Origin: Brevundimonas alba
GTDB lineage: Bacteria > Pseudomonadota > Alphaproteobacteria > Caulobacterales > Caulobacteraceae
DNA length: 64,000 bases
Reading direction: 5' to 3'
Assembly (NCBI RefSeq): GCF_011927945.1
Contig: NZ_JAATJM010000001.1
Coordinates: forward strand, 1,249,501-1,313,500
Part shown: positions 20,472-29,086 of the stretch, piece by piece
Layout of the letters: each line of letters opens with the position of its first letter
How positions within the stretch are numbered: the stretch's first letter is position 1
Position numbers and translations under genes: made by a program
The notes under the pieces: generated by a model
What the model was told of the DNA's origin: nothing
What the model saw: only the letters and a program-made list of their open reading frames with translations
Databases searched by the model: none

Positions 20472-22891
20472 AATTCACTCTCTCCTGGCTGAAGGAGCAT
20501 CTCGACACGGAGGCCGAGGTCGCCGCCGTGGCCGACGCCATGACCATGGCCGGCCTTGAGGTCGAGGAGGTCCACGATCCCGTCGCCGCCCTGGCGCCCT
20601 TCACCGTGGCGAAGATCGTCTCGGCCGAACGGCACCCGAACGCCGACCGGCTGCAAGTCTGCCAGGTCGCCACCGTCGACGGGCCGAAGGAGATCGTCTG
20701 CGGTGCGCCCAACGCGCGCGCCGGCCTGACCACCATCTACGCTCCCATCGGCGCCTATGTGCCGGGCCTCGGCGTCACCCTGGTCGAGAAGCCGGTGCGC
20801 GGCGTGGTCTCGAACGGCATGCTGTGCTCGGCCTCCGAGCTGGAACTGTCTGACGAAAGCGACGGCATCCTCGAACTGGGCGACGACCTCAGCGTCGGGA
20901 CGCCGGCGGCCGGCGTCTTCGGCGCAGAGCCGGTGATCGATTTCGAAGTTACTCCGAACCGCCCCGACTGGCTGGGCGTCGCCGGAATCGCGCGCGATCT
21001 GGCGGCGGCCAGCCTCGGCCAGCTGAAGACCCCGTCCATCGTTCCGGTCGCCGGCGCCTTCCCGTCGCCGATCTCGGTGCGGATCGAGGCGCCGGAGATG
21101 TGCCCGGTGTTCGCCGGACGGCTGATCCGGGGCGTCAAGAACGGCCCGTCGCCCGAGTGGCTGCAGCGCCGCCTGACCGCCATCGGCCTGCGTCCGATCA
21201 ACCGGCTGGTCGATGTCACCAACCTGATCGCCTACGACCGCTGCCGTCCCTTGCACGTCTATGACGCGGCCAAGCTGGTGGGCGGCGAGATCGTCGTGCG
21301 CGGCGGGCAGGTGTCCGAAGGGGCGGCGCACATAGCCGCCGGCACGCACGAGCAGCTGATCGCGCTGGACGGCAAGACCTACACCGTCGATCCGTCGATG
21401 TGCGTCATCGCCGATGCCGCCGGAGAGCGCCCCATCGGCCTCGGCGGCGTGATGGGCGGCGAGTCCACCGGCTGTTCGGACGAGACGGTCGACGTCTTCC
21501 TCGAAAGCGCCTGGTTCGATCCTCTGGTCACGGCCCAGACGGGGCGGACGCTGACGCTCAACTCCGACGCCCAGTATCGTTTCGCGCGCGGCGTCGATCC
21601 GGCGTCCGTGGTTCCGGGACTGGAGCTGGCGACCAAGCTGATCCTCGAACTGTGCGGCGGCGAGCCGTCGGCGGTCGTGGTGGCCGGACAGGCGCCGGCG
21701 AGCCCGCAAGCCTTCGCCTTCGATCCCGCCCGCGTTGGCGCCCTGACGGGCCTGTCGCTGGACGACGACCGTATCGCGGAAATTCTGACGCGGCTCGGTT
21801 TCGAGATCGCGCGCGGCGCCCCCTGGACCGTGACGCCGCCGTCGTGGCGTCGCGACGTCGAGGGCCCGGCCGATCTGGTCGAGGAAGTCGCCCGCATCGA
21901 GGGCTATGGCGAACTGCCGTCGACCCCGCTGCCTCACCTCGGCGCGCCGTCCAAGGGCATCCTCAACCCGCGTCAAGCGCGCGTGCGCACCGCACGGCGG
22001 GCGCTGGCCGCCTTGGGCTATGCCGAGGCCGTCACCTGGTCCTTCACCAAACAGTCCACCGCGGCCCTGTTCGGCGGCGGCGATCAGCGGCTGGTGGTCG
22101 AGAACCCCATCGCCGCCGACCTCGACTGCATGCGGCCCTCGGCCCTGCCGAACCTGATCCAGGCGGCGGCGCGCAACGCCGACCGCGGGCATCCGGACGC
22201 CGCCCTGTTCGAGATCGGTCCCATCTATCTGGACGACAGCCCGACGGGTCAGCGTACGGTCATCGCCGGTCTGGTCTCGCCGCGCTCGCCGCGCCACTGG
22301 GGCGGTGGGGCCGAGGAGGCCCTGTTCGCGCTCAAGGGCGACCTGATGGCGCTGCTGGAGGAGTTGGGCGCGCCCGTCGCCTCGCTGCAGCTGACGCAGG
22401 GCCAGAACCGCGACTGGTGGCATCCCGGCCGCTCGGCCCGCCTCCAGCTCGGCCCGAAGAACGTCATGGTCGAGTTTGGGGCCCTGCACCCGCGCGTGCT
22501 CAAGGCGCTGGACGCCGATGCGCCGATGCTGGCCTTCGAGATCGTACTCGACGCCGTGCCCGAGCCGCGCGGCAAGGCCACCAAGGCGCGGGGCGCGGCC
22601 TTGTTGGCCCCGCTCATGCCCCTGACCCGCGACTTCGCCTTCGTGGTCGAGGAAGGCCGGGCCACCGGCGACGTCGTGCGGGCCGTGGCCGGGGCGGACA
22701 AGGCCCTGATCGCCGACGTTCGGGTGTTCGACGTCTACCGCGGCGCCGGCGTGGCCGAGGGCATGAAGTCGGTGGCGCTGGAAGTCGTCATCCAGCCCCG
22801 CGACGCGACCCTGACCGAGGCCGAAATCGAGGCGCTGTCGACGAAGGTCGTCGCGGCGGCGGGCAAGGCGGGCGCGACTCTGCGGGGCTAG
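20468..22891 (+). CDS. pheT: phenylalanine-tRNA ligase beta subunit
   Basis: Product of 807 residues, the usual bacterial length. The N-terminal [12 protein letters not shown], a tRNA-binding OB domain (about 40-150, with [15 protein letters not shown]), B3/B4 editing domain, B5 domain, catalytic-like core and C-terminal ferredoxin-like anticodon-binding domain (from about 710) occur in order. The start is GTG at 20468, overlapping the preceding stop. It partners PheS. Confidence 0.97.
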   Translation: MKFTLSWLKEHLDTEAEVAAVADAMTMAGLEVEEVHDPVAALAPFTVAKIVSAERHPNADRLQVCQVATVDGPKEIVCGAPNARAGLTTIYAPIGAYVPGLGVTLVEKPVRGVVSNGMLCSASELELSDESDGILELGDDLSVGTPAAGVFGAEPVIDFEVTPNRPDWLGVAGIARDLAAASLGQLKTPSIVPVAGAFPSPISVRIEAPEMCPVFAGRLIRGVKNGPSPEWLQRRLTAIGLRPINRLVDVTNLIAYDRCRPLHVYDAAKLVGGEIVVRGGQVSEGAAHIAAGTHEQLIALDGKTYTVDPSMCVIADAAGERPIGLGGVMGGESTGCSDETVDVFLESAWFDPLVTAQTGRTLTLNSDAQYRFARGVDPASVVPGLELATKLILELCGGEPSAVVVAGQAPASPQAFAFDPARVGALTGLSLDDDRIAEILTRLGFEIARGAPWTVTPPSWRRDVEGPADLVEEVARIEGYGELPSTPLPHLGAPSKGILNPRQARVRTARRALAALGYAEAVTWSFTKQSTAALFGGGDQRLVVENPIAADLDCMRPSALPNLIQAAARNADRGHPDAALFEIGPIYLDDSPTGQRTVIAGLVSPRSPRHWGGGAEEALFALKGDLMALLEELGAPVASLQLTQGQNRDWWHPGRSARLQLGPKNVMVEFGALHPRVLKALDADAPMLAFEIVLDAVPEPRGKATKARGAALLAPLMPLTRDFAFVVEEGRATGDVVRAVAGADKALIADVRVFDVYRGAGVAEGMKSVALEVVIQPRDATLTEAEIEALSTKVVAAAGKAGATLRG

Positions 22892-22906
22892 CAGATCAAG
22901 CGGCGG

Positions 22907-22925
22907 CAAGGTTCCGTTAACCTTG
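22907..22925. repeat. perfect 7-5-7 inverted repeat between pheT and eipA
   Basis: CAAGGTT, five bases, AACCTTG. It lies 16 bases after the pheT stop and 91 bases before eipA. There is no T tract, so it is a poor terminator; it could be an operator for eipA. It contains a GTTAAC half-site, but I do not see a full CtrA box. Confidence 0.5.
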
Positions 22926-23015
22926 CAGCCGCAAGTCTGCCGCAAAAGCCGGTGACGGTGCCGTCCAGCGCCCGCGCGAGTCGGGCGGACCGTCCCCGCC
23001 TTCGGAGCCATCGCC

Positions 23016-23627
23016 ATGCATCGCCGCCAGCTGATCCTTTCCGGCCTCGCCGCCACCGCCGGCGCCTCCGGCCTGTCCGCCTGCGCCACGGGCCCGGCGG
23101 CCGATCCGAACTATCCGATCCGCTCCGATCAGGAGGCGCAGGCCTATACCGCCGACGAGCTGATCGCGGCCGGGTCGCGCGAACTGGGCATCGCGGCCGA
23201 GGCCATCGGCGCGGCCATCGAGCGCATCTTCGCCGACCAGGGCGACCGCCCGACTGCCTATGTCGCGGGCGAGGAGGCCGCGGGTGCGGCCGGCGTCGGC
23301 CTGCGCTATGGCCGCGGCGCCCTGCACATGAAGGACCTCTCCGCGTCGCAGGAGGTGTTCTGGCAGGGCATCTCGATCGGCTGGGATGTGGGCGGCAACG
23401 CCAGCCGCGTCTTCACCTTGGTGTACGGCCTCTACCACCCCGACATGATCTACCGCCGCTACCCGGGCGTCGAAGGCTCGGCCTATCTCGTCGGCGGCGT
23501 GGGTGTGAACTATCAGCGCGCCGACGGCATCGTCCTGGCTCCGATCCGCACCGGTGTCGGCCTGCGACTGGGCGCCAACGTCGGCACCATGGCCTACAGC
23601 CGCCAGCGCAACCTGCTGCCGTTCTAG
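23016..23627 (+). CDS. eipA: EipA family (DUF1134) cell-envelope integrity protein
   Basis: Product of 203 residues. A twin-basic signal sequence (MHRRQLILSG) with a cysteine after LSA suggests a lipoprotein-type or cleaved signal. The mature domain matches DUF1134 (PF06577): YVAGEEAAGAAGVGLRYG, QGISIGWDVGGNASRVF and GVGVNYQRADGIVLAPIRTG. In Brucella the family member EipA is a periplasmic small beta-barrel needed for envelope integrity; that role is taken from the family. Its TAG stop is formed from the same CTAG as the converging gene's stop. Confidence 0.85.
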   Translation: MHRRQLILSGLAATAGASGLSACATGPAADPNYPIRSDQEAQAYTADELIAAGSRELGIAAEAIGAAIERIFADQGDRPTAYVAGEEAAGAAGVGLRYGRGALHMKDLSASQEVFWQGISIGWDVGGNASRVFTLVYGLYHPDMIYRRYPGVEGSAYLVGGVGVNYQRADGIVLAPIRTGVGLRLGANVGTMAYSRQRNLLPF

Positions 23628-23989
23628 GCCGGGTTCTGGACGAGACGCACCAGCGTCCCGTCCGGGTCCAGCAGATAGCCGATCCGCAGGCCGGAGTGCT
23701 CCAGCGCCGGGGCCTGGACGCGCGGCAAGCCGCCCGACCGCTCCGGTACGCCCGCCGCCTTGCAGACCGCGTGGAAGGCGTCGGCGTCGTCGAGCCGCAG
23801 GCAGCAGCCGAACGAACTCGTCGCCGGGTCGAGGTCCGGATAGGGGAAGAATTCCAGCTTGAGGGCGCCCCGCGTCAGGATCATCCAGCCGCCGTCCTTC
23901 CACGTCGGTTCGAAGCCGAGCGCGGCGTAGAAGCGGGCGGTGGCGTCGAAATCCCGTGACGGGAGATTTGGCGTGGCGTGGTCGGTCAT
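23624..23989 (-). CDS. VOC family protein (bleomycin-resistance-like)
   Basis: Product of 121 residues with a single vicinal-oxygen-chelate fold (NLPSRDFDATARFYAALGF at the N-terminus and DPDGTLVRLVQ at the C-terminus), in the size class of Ble/glyoxalase-like proteins that dimerise. The lack of clear metal His/Glu pairs suggests a binding rather than metalloenzyme role, as in bleomycin-binding proteins, but resistance is not implied. It converges on eipA. Confidence 0.8.
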   Translation of the reverse strand: MTDHATPNLPSRDFDATARFYAALGFEPTWKDGGWMILTRGALKLEFFPYPDLDPATSSFGCCLRLDDADAFHAVCKAAGVPERSGGLPRVQAPALEHSGLRIGYLLDPDGTLVRLVQNPA

Positions 23990-24177
23990 GGAACCTCCTG
24001 CGGCCGCGAAGCTAGCACGCCGCCCCTGACGATTGACGGTTGGGGGACGGGATGTTCCCGGACATCGCAGGCCATCTGTCCGGCATTTTCGAACGCCGAT
24101 CGGGCCATGTCTCGCTTGTATCGGTTGTAGCGCTTCTGATCCCCGAAAACTGTCGAGGTTGTATCGCCTGATCGTGG

Positions 24178-25059
24178 TCAGGCCGCCTCTCCGCTGATCA
24201 GGGCTCCAAGCCCTTCCCGATACGTCGGATAGCGAGGCCGCCAGCCTAGCTCCGCCTTCGCCCGGGCGTTCGAAAGGCGTTTAGAATCAAGATAGAACCG
24301 GCGCATCGCGTCGGACACCGTGGGGTCGTCCAGATCGATCTCGGGCGGGCGGGGCATGCCGAGCCGGTTCGCGGCCCACTCCATGACCGCATCGGCGGGT
24401 GCGGGTTCGTCGTCGCACAGCGTATAGGCCGCGCCGGGCCGGGGCCGGGCCATGGAGGCGAACAGGCCGGCGACGGCGTCCTCGACATGGATGCGGTTGA
24501 ACACCTGCCCCGGCTTGCGGACGATACGGGCCGTGCCGTCCTGCAGCCGGTCGATCGGCGAACGGCCGGGGCCGTAGAGGGCCGGCAGGCGGAAGATCTG
24601 CACCGTCAGCCCCATGCCCTGACCGGCGTCCAGCCAGTCGCGCTCGGCCCGCACCCGACGCGCGCCTTCCAGCGAGGCGGCGTTGAGCGGGTCGTCCTCG
24701 AAGGCCCAGCCCCCGGCCCGATCGCCATAGACGGCCGTCGAGGAGACATAGCCGATCCAGTCGGGAAAGGCGCCGCTGCGGGTCAGGGCTGGAACCAGCC
24801 GCTTCAGTCCGGGGCAGCCGTCGCTCTCGGGCGGGGCGGTGACGAGGATGGCGGTCGCGCCGCGCACGGCCTGCTCGAGCGCTTCGCCGTCGGCCGGGTC
24901 GACGGTGTCGAAGCCTTGGCCGAACAGGGCCTCGCGGCGGGCCGGATCGCGGCTGGTCAGGATCGCCCGGCCGCCCCGGCGCACGGCCTCGCGGGCGGCG
25001 GCCTGACCCAGCCAGCCGCCGCCGAAGACGAGCAGGGTGGAAGGAGCGTCTGCGGGCAT
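24178..25059 (-). CDS. NAD-dependent epimerase/SDR family protein (YeeZ-like)
   Basis: Product of 293 residues with an N-terminal Rossmann fold (LLVFGGGWLGQAAARE, residues about 8-23) and a YVSSTAVYGDR segment typical of YeeZ-type atypical extended SDRs. The substrate is unknown. It lies 10 bases after the UDP-sulfoquinovose synthase gene on the same strand, so the two may form an operon. The gap between it and the VOC gene (23990-24177) contains no gene I can support. Confidence 0.82.
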   Translation of the reverse strand: MPADAPSTLLVFGGGWLGQAAAREAVRRGGRAILTSRDPARREALFGQGFDTVDPADGEALEQAVRGATAILVTAPPESDGCPGLKRLVPALTRSGAFPDWIGYVSSTAVYGDRAGGWAFEDDPLNAASLEGARRVRAERDWLDAGQGMGLTVQIFRLPALYGPGRSPIDRLQDGTARIVRKPGQVFNRIHVEDAVAGLFASMARPRPGAAYTLCDDEPAPADAVMEWAANRLGMPRPPEIDLDDPTVSDAMRRFYLDSKRLSNARAKAELGWRPRYPTYREGLGALISGEAA

Positions 25060-25069
25060 GCCGTCCCGA

Positions 25070-26302
25070 TCAGGCGGAGCGGGCGTGGGCGCCCGGCTGG
25101 GGCGCGACCACCACCGGCTCGGCCTTCAGAGCCTCGGCCCGCTTGCTGTTCCAGCTGGAGACGCACGGGACCTTGGTCAGGTCGGCGCGGTCCGCGTAGC
25201 GACGGGCGATGTCGGTGACCTCGTCCAGCAGGCCCTGCTCCAGGGTGATCGGCTTGAGGCCGAGGTGGCGGAACTGGTCATTGGCGACCACCAGCTCGTT
25301 CTCGTCGGCTTCCTGGCGCGGATTGGGCACGTTGTGGACCTCGGCGCCCGTCATGTCGGCGATCATGGCGGCGAGGTCGCGGACCCGGCGGCTCTCGGTC
25401 ATCTGGTTGAGGATCTTGACCCGCTCGCCCGTCTTGGGCGGGTTCTTCAGCGCCAGCTCGACGCAGCGCACCGTGTCCTGGATGTGGATGAAGGCCCGCG
25501 TCTGGCCGCCCGTCCCGTGCACCGTCAGCGGATAGCCGACCGCCGCCTGCATCAGGAACCGGTTCAGCACCGTGCCGTAGTCGCCGTCGTAGTCGAACCG
25601 GTTGATCAGTCGCTCGTCCTGCCGCGTCTCTTCGGTCTGGGTGCCCCAGACGATGCCCTGGTGCAGGTCGGTGATCCGGACGCCGTCGTTCTTGGCGTAG
25701 AACTGGAAGAGCAGGGCGTCCTGCGTCTTGGTCATGTGGTAGATCGAGCCGGGGTTCGGCGGGAACAGGATCTCCTGCTCGGTCGGGCCGAAGTCGGTGT
25801 CGACGGTGACCTTCAGATAGCCTTCCGGGATCCGCAGCCCAGCGGTGGTGTAGCCATAGACGCCCATGGTCCCGAGGTGGGCCAGATGCACGTCCCGCCC
25901 GCTCTCCACGAGGGCGGCCAGCAGGTGGTTGGTGGCGTTCAGATTGTTGTCGACCGTGTACAGCTTGTGCCGCGCCGACTTCATCGAATAGGGCGCTGCC
26001 CGCTGCTCGGCGAAGTGGACGACGCTGTCGGGTTTCCAGTCGCGGATCAGGCCGACCAGCCGGTCGAACTCCTTGCCGACCGTCATGTTGACGAACTCGA
26101 TGGTCTTGCCCGAGACATCCTTCCACGCGGCGACACGCTCGCCCATGGTCCGGATCGGCGTCAGGGACTGGACCTCCAGTTCATTGTCGATGTTGCGCCG
26201 GCTCAGGTTGTCGACGACCAGAACGTCCCAGCCCCTCGCCGACAGGTGCAGCGCCGTCGGCCAGCCGCAGAATCCATCGCCGCCCAGAACCAGAACCCGC
26301 AT
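25070..26302 (-). CDS. sqdB: UDP-sulfoquinovose synthase (SqdB/SQD1-like)
   Basis: Makes UDP-sulfoquinovose from UDP-glucose and sulfite, the head group donor of sulfolipid. Product of 410 residues. The N-terminus RVLVLGGDGFCGWPTALHLS is the SQD1-type NAD-binding loop; VVHFAEQRAAPYSMKS and the YxxxK motif YHMTK follow, then VHGTGGQTRAFIHIQDTVRC. I use the ATG at 26302, with GAGGG eight bases upstream; an ATG at 26317 is possible. No sulfolipid glycosyltransferase (SqdX/SqdD) is seen nearby. The UDP-glucose substrate would come from galU at 7.6 kb. Confidence 0.88.
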   Translation of the reverse strand: MRVLVLGGDGFCGWPTALHLSARGWDVLVVDNLSRRNIDNELEVQSLTPIRTMGERVAAWKDVSGKTIEFVNMTVGKEFDRLVGLIRDWKPDSVVHFAEQRAAPYSMKSARHKLYTVDNNLNATNHLLAALVESGRDVHLAHLGTMGVYGYTTAGLRIPEGYLKVTVDTDFGPTEQEILFPPNPGSIYHMTKTQDALLFQFYAKNDGVRITDLHQGIVWGTQTEETRQDERLINRFDYDGDYGTVLNRFLMQAAVGYPLTVHGTGGQTRAFIHIQDTVRCVELALKNPPKTGERVKILNQMTESRRVRDLAAMIADMTGAEVHNVPNPRQEADENELVVANDQFRHLGLKPITLEQGLLDEVTDIARRYADRADLTKVPCVSSWNSKRAEALKAEPVVVAPQPGAHARSA

Positions 26303-26396
26303 CCGTCCAACCCTCATCTTGACCGTCTCTTTGCCTAGCCGATGGCGGCGGCGCGTCAAAGCTTGAGTGTTGAACGCGCGAAGGTAGGGTTCGGGC

Positions 26397-26936
26397 TCAG
26401 CCCCGCGGACGCGAGCGCCACTGCTCGCGGCTCTGGCCCCAGCGATCCACGGCGACGGTATCGAACGGCGGGGGCAGGCGCGTTGGCCCCTGATTGTAAG
26501 AGCTCAGCCTTTCGGCCAGCCGCTGCGATGGCGTGTTGTCCGGGTCGATGCAGTGGATCACCGCGGTCCAGCCGAGAACATCGAAGGCGTAGTCGATCGC
26601 GGCGGTCGCCGCTTCCACGCCATAGCCCTTGCCCTGGGCGTCAGCGTGCAGGCCCCAGCCGACCTCTGTCCCGGGCCAGCCCAGCGGCGTCCACGGGCCG
26701 ATGCGGCCCAGCCATTGGCCGGTGTCGCGCTCGATCAGCGAGAACATGCCCACGCCGGTCAGGCTCCACGCTCCGGCCATGGTCATGAAGCCGCGCCAGG
26801 CGGTCTCGGCCGGCATGGGGCCGCCGATGAATTTCGCCGCCTCGGGATCGGCCATCATCTCGGCCCAGCGTGGAAAGTCCTCCATCGCGGGCGGGCGCAG
26901 GGTCAGGCGGGCGGTCTGGATCACGGGTCCGGTCAC
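26397..26936 (-). CDS. GNAT family N-acetyltransferase
   Basis: Product of 179 residues of the Acetyltransf_3 (RimJ/RimL-like) group: TARLTLRPPAMEDFPRWAEM at the N-terminus, GWGLHADAQGKGYGVEAA as the acetyl-CoA-binding loop, and IDPDNTPSQRLAERL. The start is GTG at 26936, overlapping the stop of thpR upstream (GTGA), so the two are coupled. Acceptor unknown. Confidence 0.85.
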   Translation of the reverse strand: MTGPVIQTARLTLRPPAMEDFPRWAEMMADPEAAKFIGGPMPAETAWRGFMTMAGAWSLTGVGMFSLIERDTGQWLGRIGPWTPLGWPGTEVGWGLHADAQGKGYGVEAATAAIDYAFDVLGWTAVIHCIDPDNTPSQRLAERLSSYNQGPTRLPPPFDTVAVDRWGQSREQWRSRPRG

Positions 26937-27472
26937 AGCCAGTACTCCTGCTCGAGCTGATAGCGGCTGCCGTCGTGGGTCAGGACGCTGGACCACAGGC
27001 CGAAGCGGTCGACCCGTATCGGCGGCGAATGCAGCAGATTGTGCCCCGCGATCCACGCCCCGATGCGGTCCGGATTGGTCTGAGGCTTGAGGTAGGCGAG
27101 GGTCACGTGGGGGCGGTAGTCGCGCTTCTCCATCGTCACCCCGGCCCGCTCGCCGGCGGAGCGGCAGCGCCCGGCGAGAACCGACAGCCGGTCGTTCGGC
27201 TCGACGCCGGCCCACAGGGTGTGGCTGCGGTGCGAGTCCCCGAACGCGCCCACACCCCTCAGGGCGAAGTCGAACGGCCCGCCGGTCGCGGCGCGGCTCA
27301 GCTCGGCGGCCAGGTCGTCGGCGCGGCGCTCGTCGATCTCGCCGTAGAAGGCGAGGGTCAGGTGCAACTGGTCGCGGCTACGCCATTTGGCGCCGGGCAG
27401 CCCCGACTGGCGCCGTTCAAGGGTGTCGGCCACGTCCTCGGGGATCGACAGGGCGGTGAACAACCGGATCAT
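26933..27472 (-). CDS. thpR: RNA 2',3'-cyclic phosphodiesterase (2'-5' RNA ligase family)
   Basis: Product of 179 residues beginning MIRLFTALSIPEDVAD. It has the two 2H phosphoesterase motifs, HLTLAF and HVTLAY, about 80 residues apart. The family hydrolyses 2',3'-cyclic phosphates on RNA; the physiological role is poorly known. The ATG at 27472 is used; the upstream extension to 27598 overlaps the divergent gene. It is the first gene of a two-gene unit with the acetyltransferase. Confidence 0.9.
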   Translation of the reverse strand: MIRLFTALSIPEDVADTLERRQSGLPGAKWRSRDQLHLTLAFYGEIDERRADDLAAELSRAATGGPFDFALRGVGAFGDSHRSHTLWAGVEPNDRLSVLAGRCRSAGERAGVTMEKRDYRPHVTLAYLKPQTNPDRIGAWIAGHNLLHSPPIRVDRFGLWSSVLTHDGSRYQLEQEYWL

Positions 27473-27596
27473 GCGACCGTTCGTAGCGGCTGAAACTCGA
27501 CGGCCCAAGTCCGGTTTTCCTTGCGGAAGGGCAAACCGGACCTGATATTCAGGCAAAGGTTGGGACACGCCCCAACCGAACGGAGGACTGATCGCC

Positions 27597-28361
27597 ATGA
27601 GCGATTTCGGAAACTACACGGCCGCTGGATCCCGCGCCGACGCCGCGCTCGATCCCGGCCTCAAGAAATTCATGCTCGGCGTCTATCAGAAGATGGGACT
27701 CGGCCTGCTGGTGTCGGCCGCGCTTGCCTGGCTGACGTCCAGCTACGCCCCGGTGTCCAACCTCATGTTCGTCAAGACGCCCACCGGCGGGCTGGCGGGC
27801 TTCACCCTTCTGGGCATGATCGTCAGCTTCGCGCCGCTGGTCATCCTGCTGGGCTCCAACTTCATGATGAAGCGGGCCAGCGCCAGTTCGGCCAACATCC
27901 TCTACTGGGTCATCGTCGCGCTTGTCGGCGCCTCGCTCGGCACCGTGGTGCTGATGTACGCCGGCGCCAGCGTGGTCACGACCTTCCTGATCACGGCGGC
28001 GGCCTTCGGCGGGCTCAGCCTGGCGGGCTACACGACCAAGCGCGACCTGTCGGGCATGCGCAGCTTCATCTTCTTCGCCATGTGGGGCTTCGTCTTCGCC
28101 GGCATCGCCTTCTCGATCGGCGCATCGTTCGGGCTGTTCAGCGTCGGGCCGGTCTTCATGATCATGAACGCCGTCGGCATCCTGCTGATGGCGGGTCTGA
28201 TCGCGGCCGAAACCCAGCACCTGAAGATGATCTATTACAGCGTGCGCGGCGACGGCGAGAGCATGTCGGCGGCGACCAGCTTCGGCGCGCTCAACCTCTA
28301 CATCGCCTTCGTGAACCTGTTCCGCTTCCTGCTCTATTTCATGGGCGTGCGGCGCGACTGA
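27597..28361 (+). CDS. Bax inhibitor-1/YccA family membrane protein
   Basis: Product of 254 residues with about seven transmembrane helices and the family segment near the C-terminus (YYSVRGDGESMSAATSFGAL, NLYIAFVNLFRFLLYFMG), the usual end for this family. GGAGG lies about ten bases before the ATG. Family members affect membrane proteolysis or calcium leak; the role here is unknown. A bidirectional terminator follows. Confidence 0.92.
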   Translation: MSDFGNYTAAGSRADAALDPGLKKFMLGVYQKMGLGLLVSAALAWLTSSYAPVSNLMFVKTPTGGLAGFTLLGMIVSFAPLVILLGSNFMMKRASASSANILYWVIVALVGASLGTVVLMYAGASVVTTFLITAAAFGGLSLAGYTTKRDLSGMRSFIFFAMWGFVFAGIAFSIGASFGLFSVGPVFMIMNAVGILLMAGLIAAETQHLKMIYYSVRGDGESMSAATSFGALNLYIAFVNLFRFLLYFMGVRRD

Positions 28362-28382
28362 TCGACCTGGCATCTGACACGG

Positions 28383-28411
28383 AAAAGGCCCGGAGCGATC
28401 CGGGCCTTTTT
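28383..28411. terminator. terminator between Bax-inhibitor-like gene and DUF2794 gene
   Basis: An 11-bp perfect stem AAAAGGCCCGG / CCGGGCCTTTT with a six-base loop has A and T runs on both sides, so it can act in both directions for these converging genes. Confidence 0.92.
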
Positions 28412-28744
28412 CTATTCCACGACGGTGAAGCGGCGGCTGTCGAAGACGCGCAGGACCTGGGGCAGTTCGCGACCGCGCCGCAGCACCACGCCGCCCTCGC
28501 CGATCACCGCCCACTGGCCCTGCTTGAGACGAAGGGAAGGGCGCTTCTCGATCCGGTAGGCGGGGGCGTCGCCCGAGCGGCGGAAGACGGCAAACTCGGC
28601 CACGTCGGTGTGGCCGACCATGGCGTAGTCGCGCCACTCGCCCGCCGCCACCATCCGCCCGTAGACCCGCAGGATCAGGTCCAGTTCGCGCCGGTCGAAG
28701 AAGACCGGGCCCGATGCGGAATGCAGGTCGGCAGCGTCGCTCAT
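28412..28744 (-). CDS. DUF2794 family protein
   Basis: Product of 110 residues matching the alphaproteobacterial DUF2794 family: FFDRRELDLILRVYGRMVAAG, EWRDYAMVGHTDVAEFAVFRR, and RRGRELPQVLRVFDSRRFTVVE at the C-terminus (three separate segments). No function is established. No signal peptide or membrane helix is visible. Its stop abuts the bidirectional terminator. Confidence 0.88.
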   Translation of the reverse strand: MSDAADLHSASGPVFFDRRELDLILRVYGRMVAAGEWRDYAMVGHTDVAEFAVFRRSGDAPAYRIEKRPSLRLKQGQWAVIGEGGVVLRRGRELPQVLRVFDSRRFTVVE

Positions 28745-28839
28745 GGGAGAAAGGTAGGCCCCCCGCGTCGAAACGCCAGCCCCTGGCTGTCACGGAATTC
28801 CACCGACCGGCGTGCCCCGAACGTCACTTTTTCAGGAAA

Positions 28840-29060
28840 TCGCGCGGAACACGAAATAGCCGCGGTTCCGCCCATCCGCCGCCCCCTTGGGGGGCGACAC
28901 CTGACCCATCGGCCCGTCGGAGTCCGGAGTGATCCTGGATCCTGAACAGCCCCCCCAGCCCCCTGGGATTTCTCCATCAAGGGCTCCGGCGGGTCGATGC
29001 TTCCTCCAAGCGAGACGCCCGCTCCGCCGCCCCTCCCCCTTTAGGCCGAGCGGGCGTTTT
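28840..29060 (+). ncRNA. candidate small RNA (5' end unknown)
   Basis: The 342-bp stretch 28745-29086 has no plausible protein gene, yet it ends on the plus strand with a strong intrinsic terminator (29015-29060) that no plus-strand gene needs. Upstream are hairpins CGCGGAAC/GTTCCGCG (around 28843-28869) and CGCCCCC/GGGGGCG (around 28879-28896). Single-stranded CTTCCTCC and CCCCTCCCCC runs resemble the anti-Shine-Dalgarno loops of alphaproteobacterial trans-acting sRNAs. The 5' end is a guess. It could instead be a leader or termination region for the flanking minus-strand genes. Confidence 0.35.
29015..29060 (+). terminator. intrinsic terminator with no upstream protein gene
   Basis: ACGCCCGCTC (29015-29024) pairs perfectly with GAGCGGGCGT (29048-29057) across a 23-base loop and is followed by TTTT. 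Read on the minus strand, the U tract is missing, so it points to plus-strand transcription. Confidence 0.65.
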
Positions 29061-29086
29061 GCTGTCCGGGCCCCGGGATCGGCGGT

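Noticed and set aside
20294..23089. 931-codon minus-strand frame across pheT
   Set aside because: Antisense shadow; pheT has all its domains on the plus strand.
28741..28980. Minus-strand 79-codon frame in the DUF2794-HtrA gap
   Set aside because: No ribosome site or family; the region has RNA-like features instead.
28840..29060. 6S RNA or a named C-rich sRNA
   Set aside because: No closing stem or central bubble of 6S is evident, and I cannot recall a matching sequence well enough to name it.
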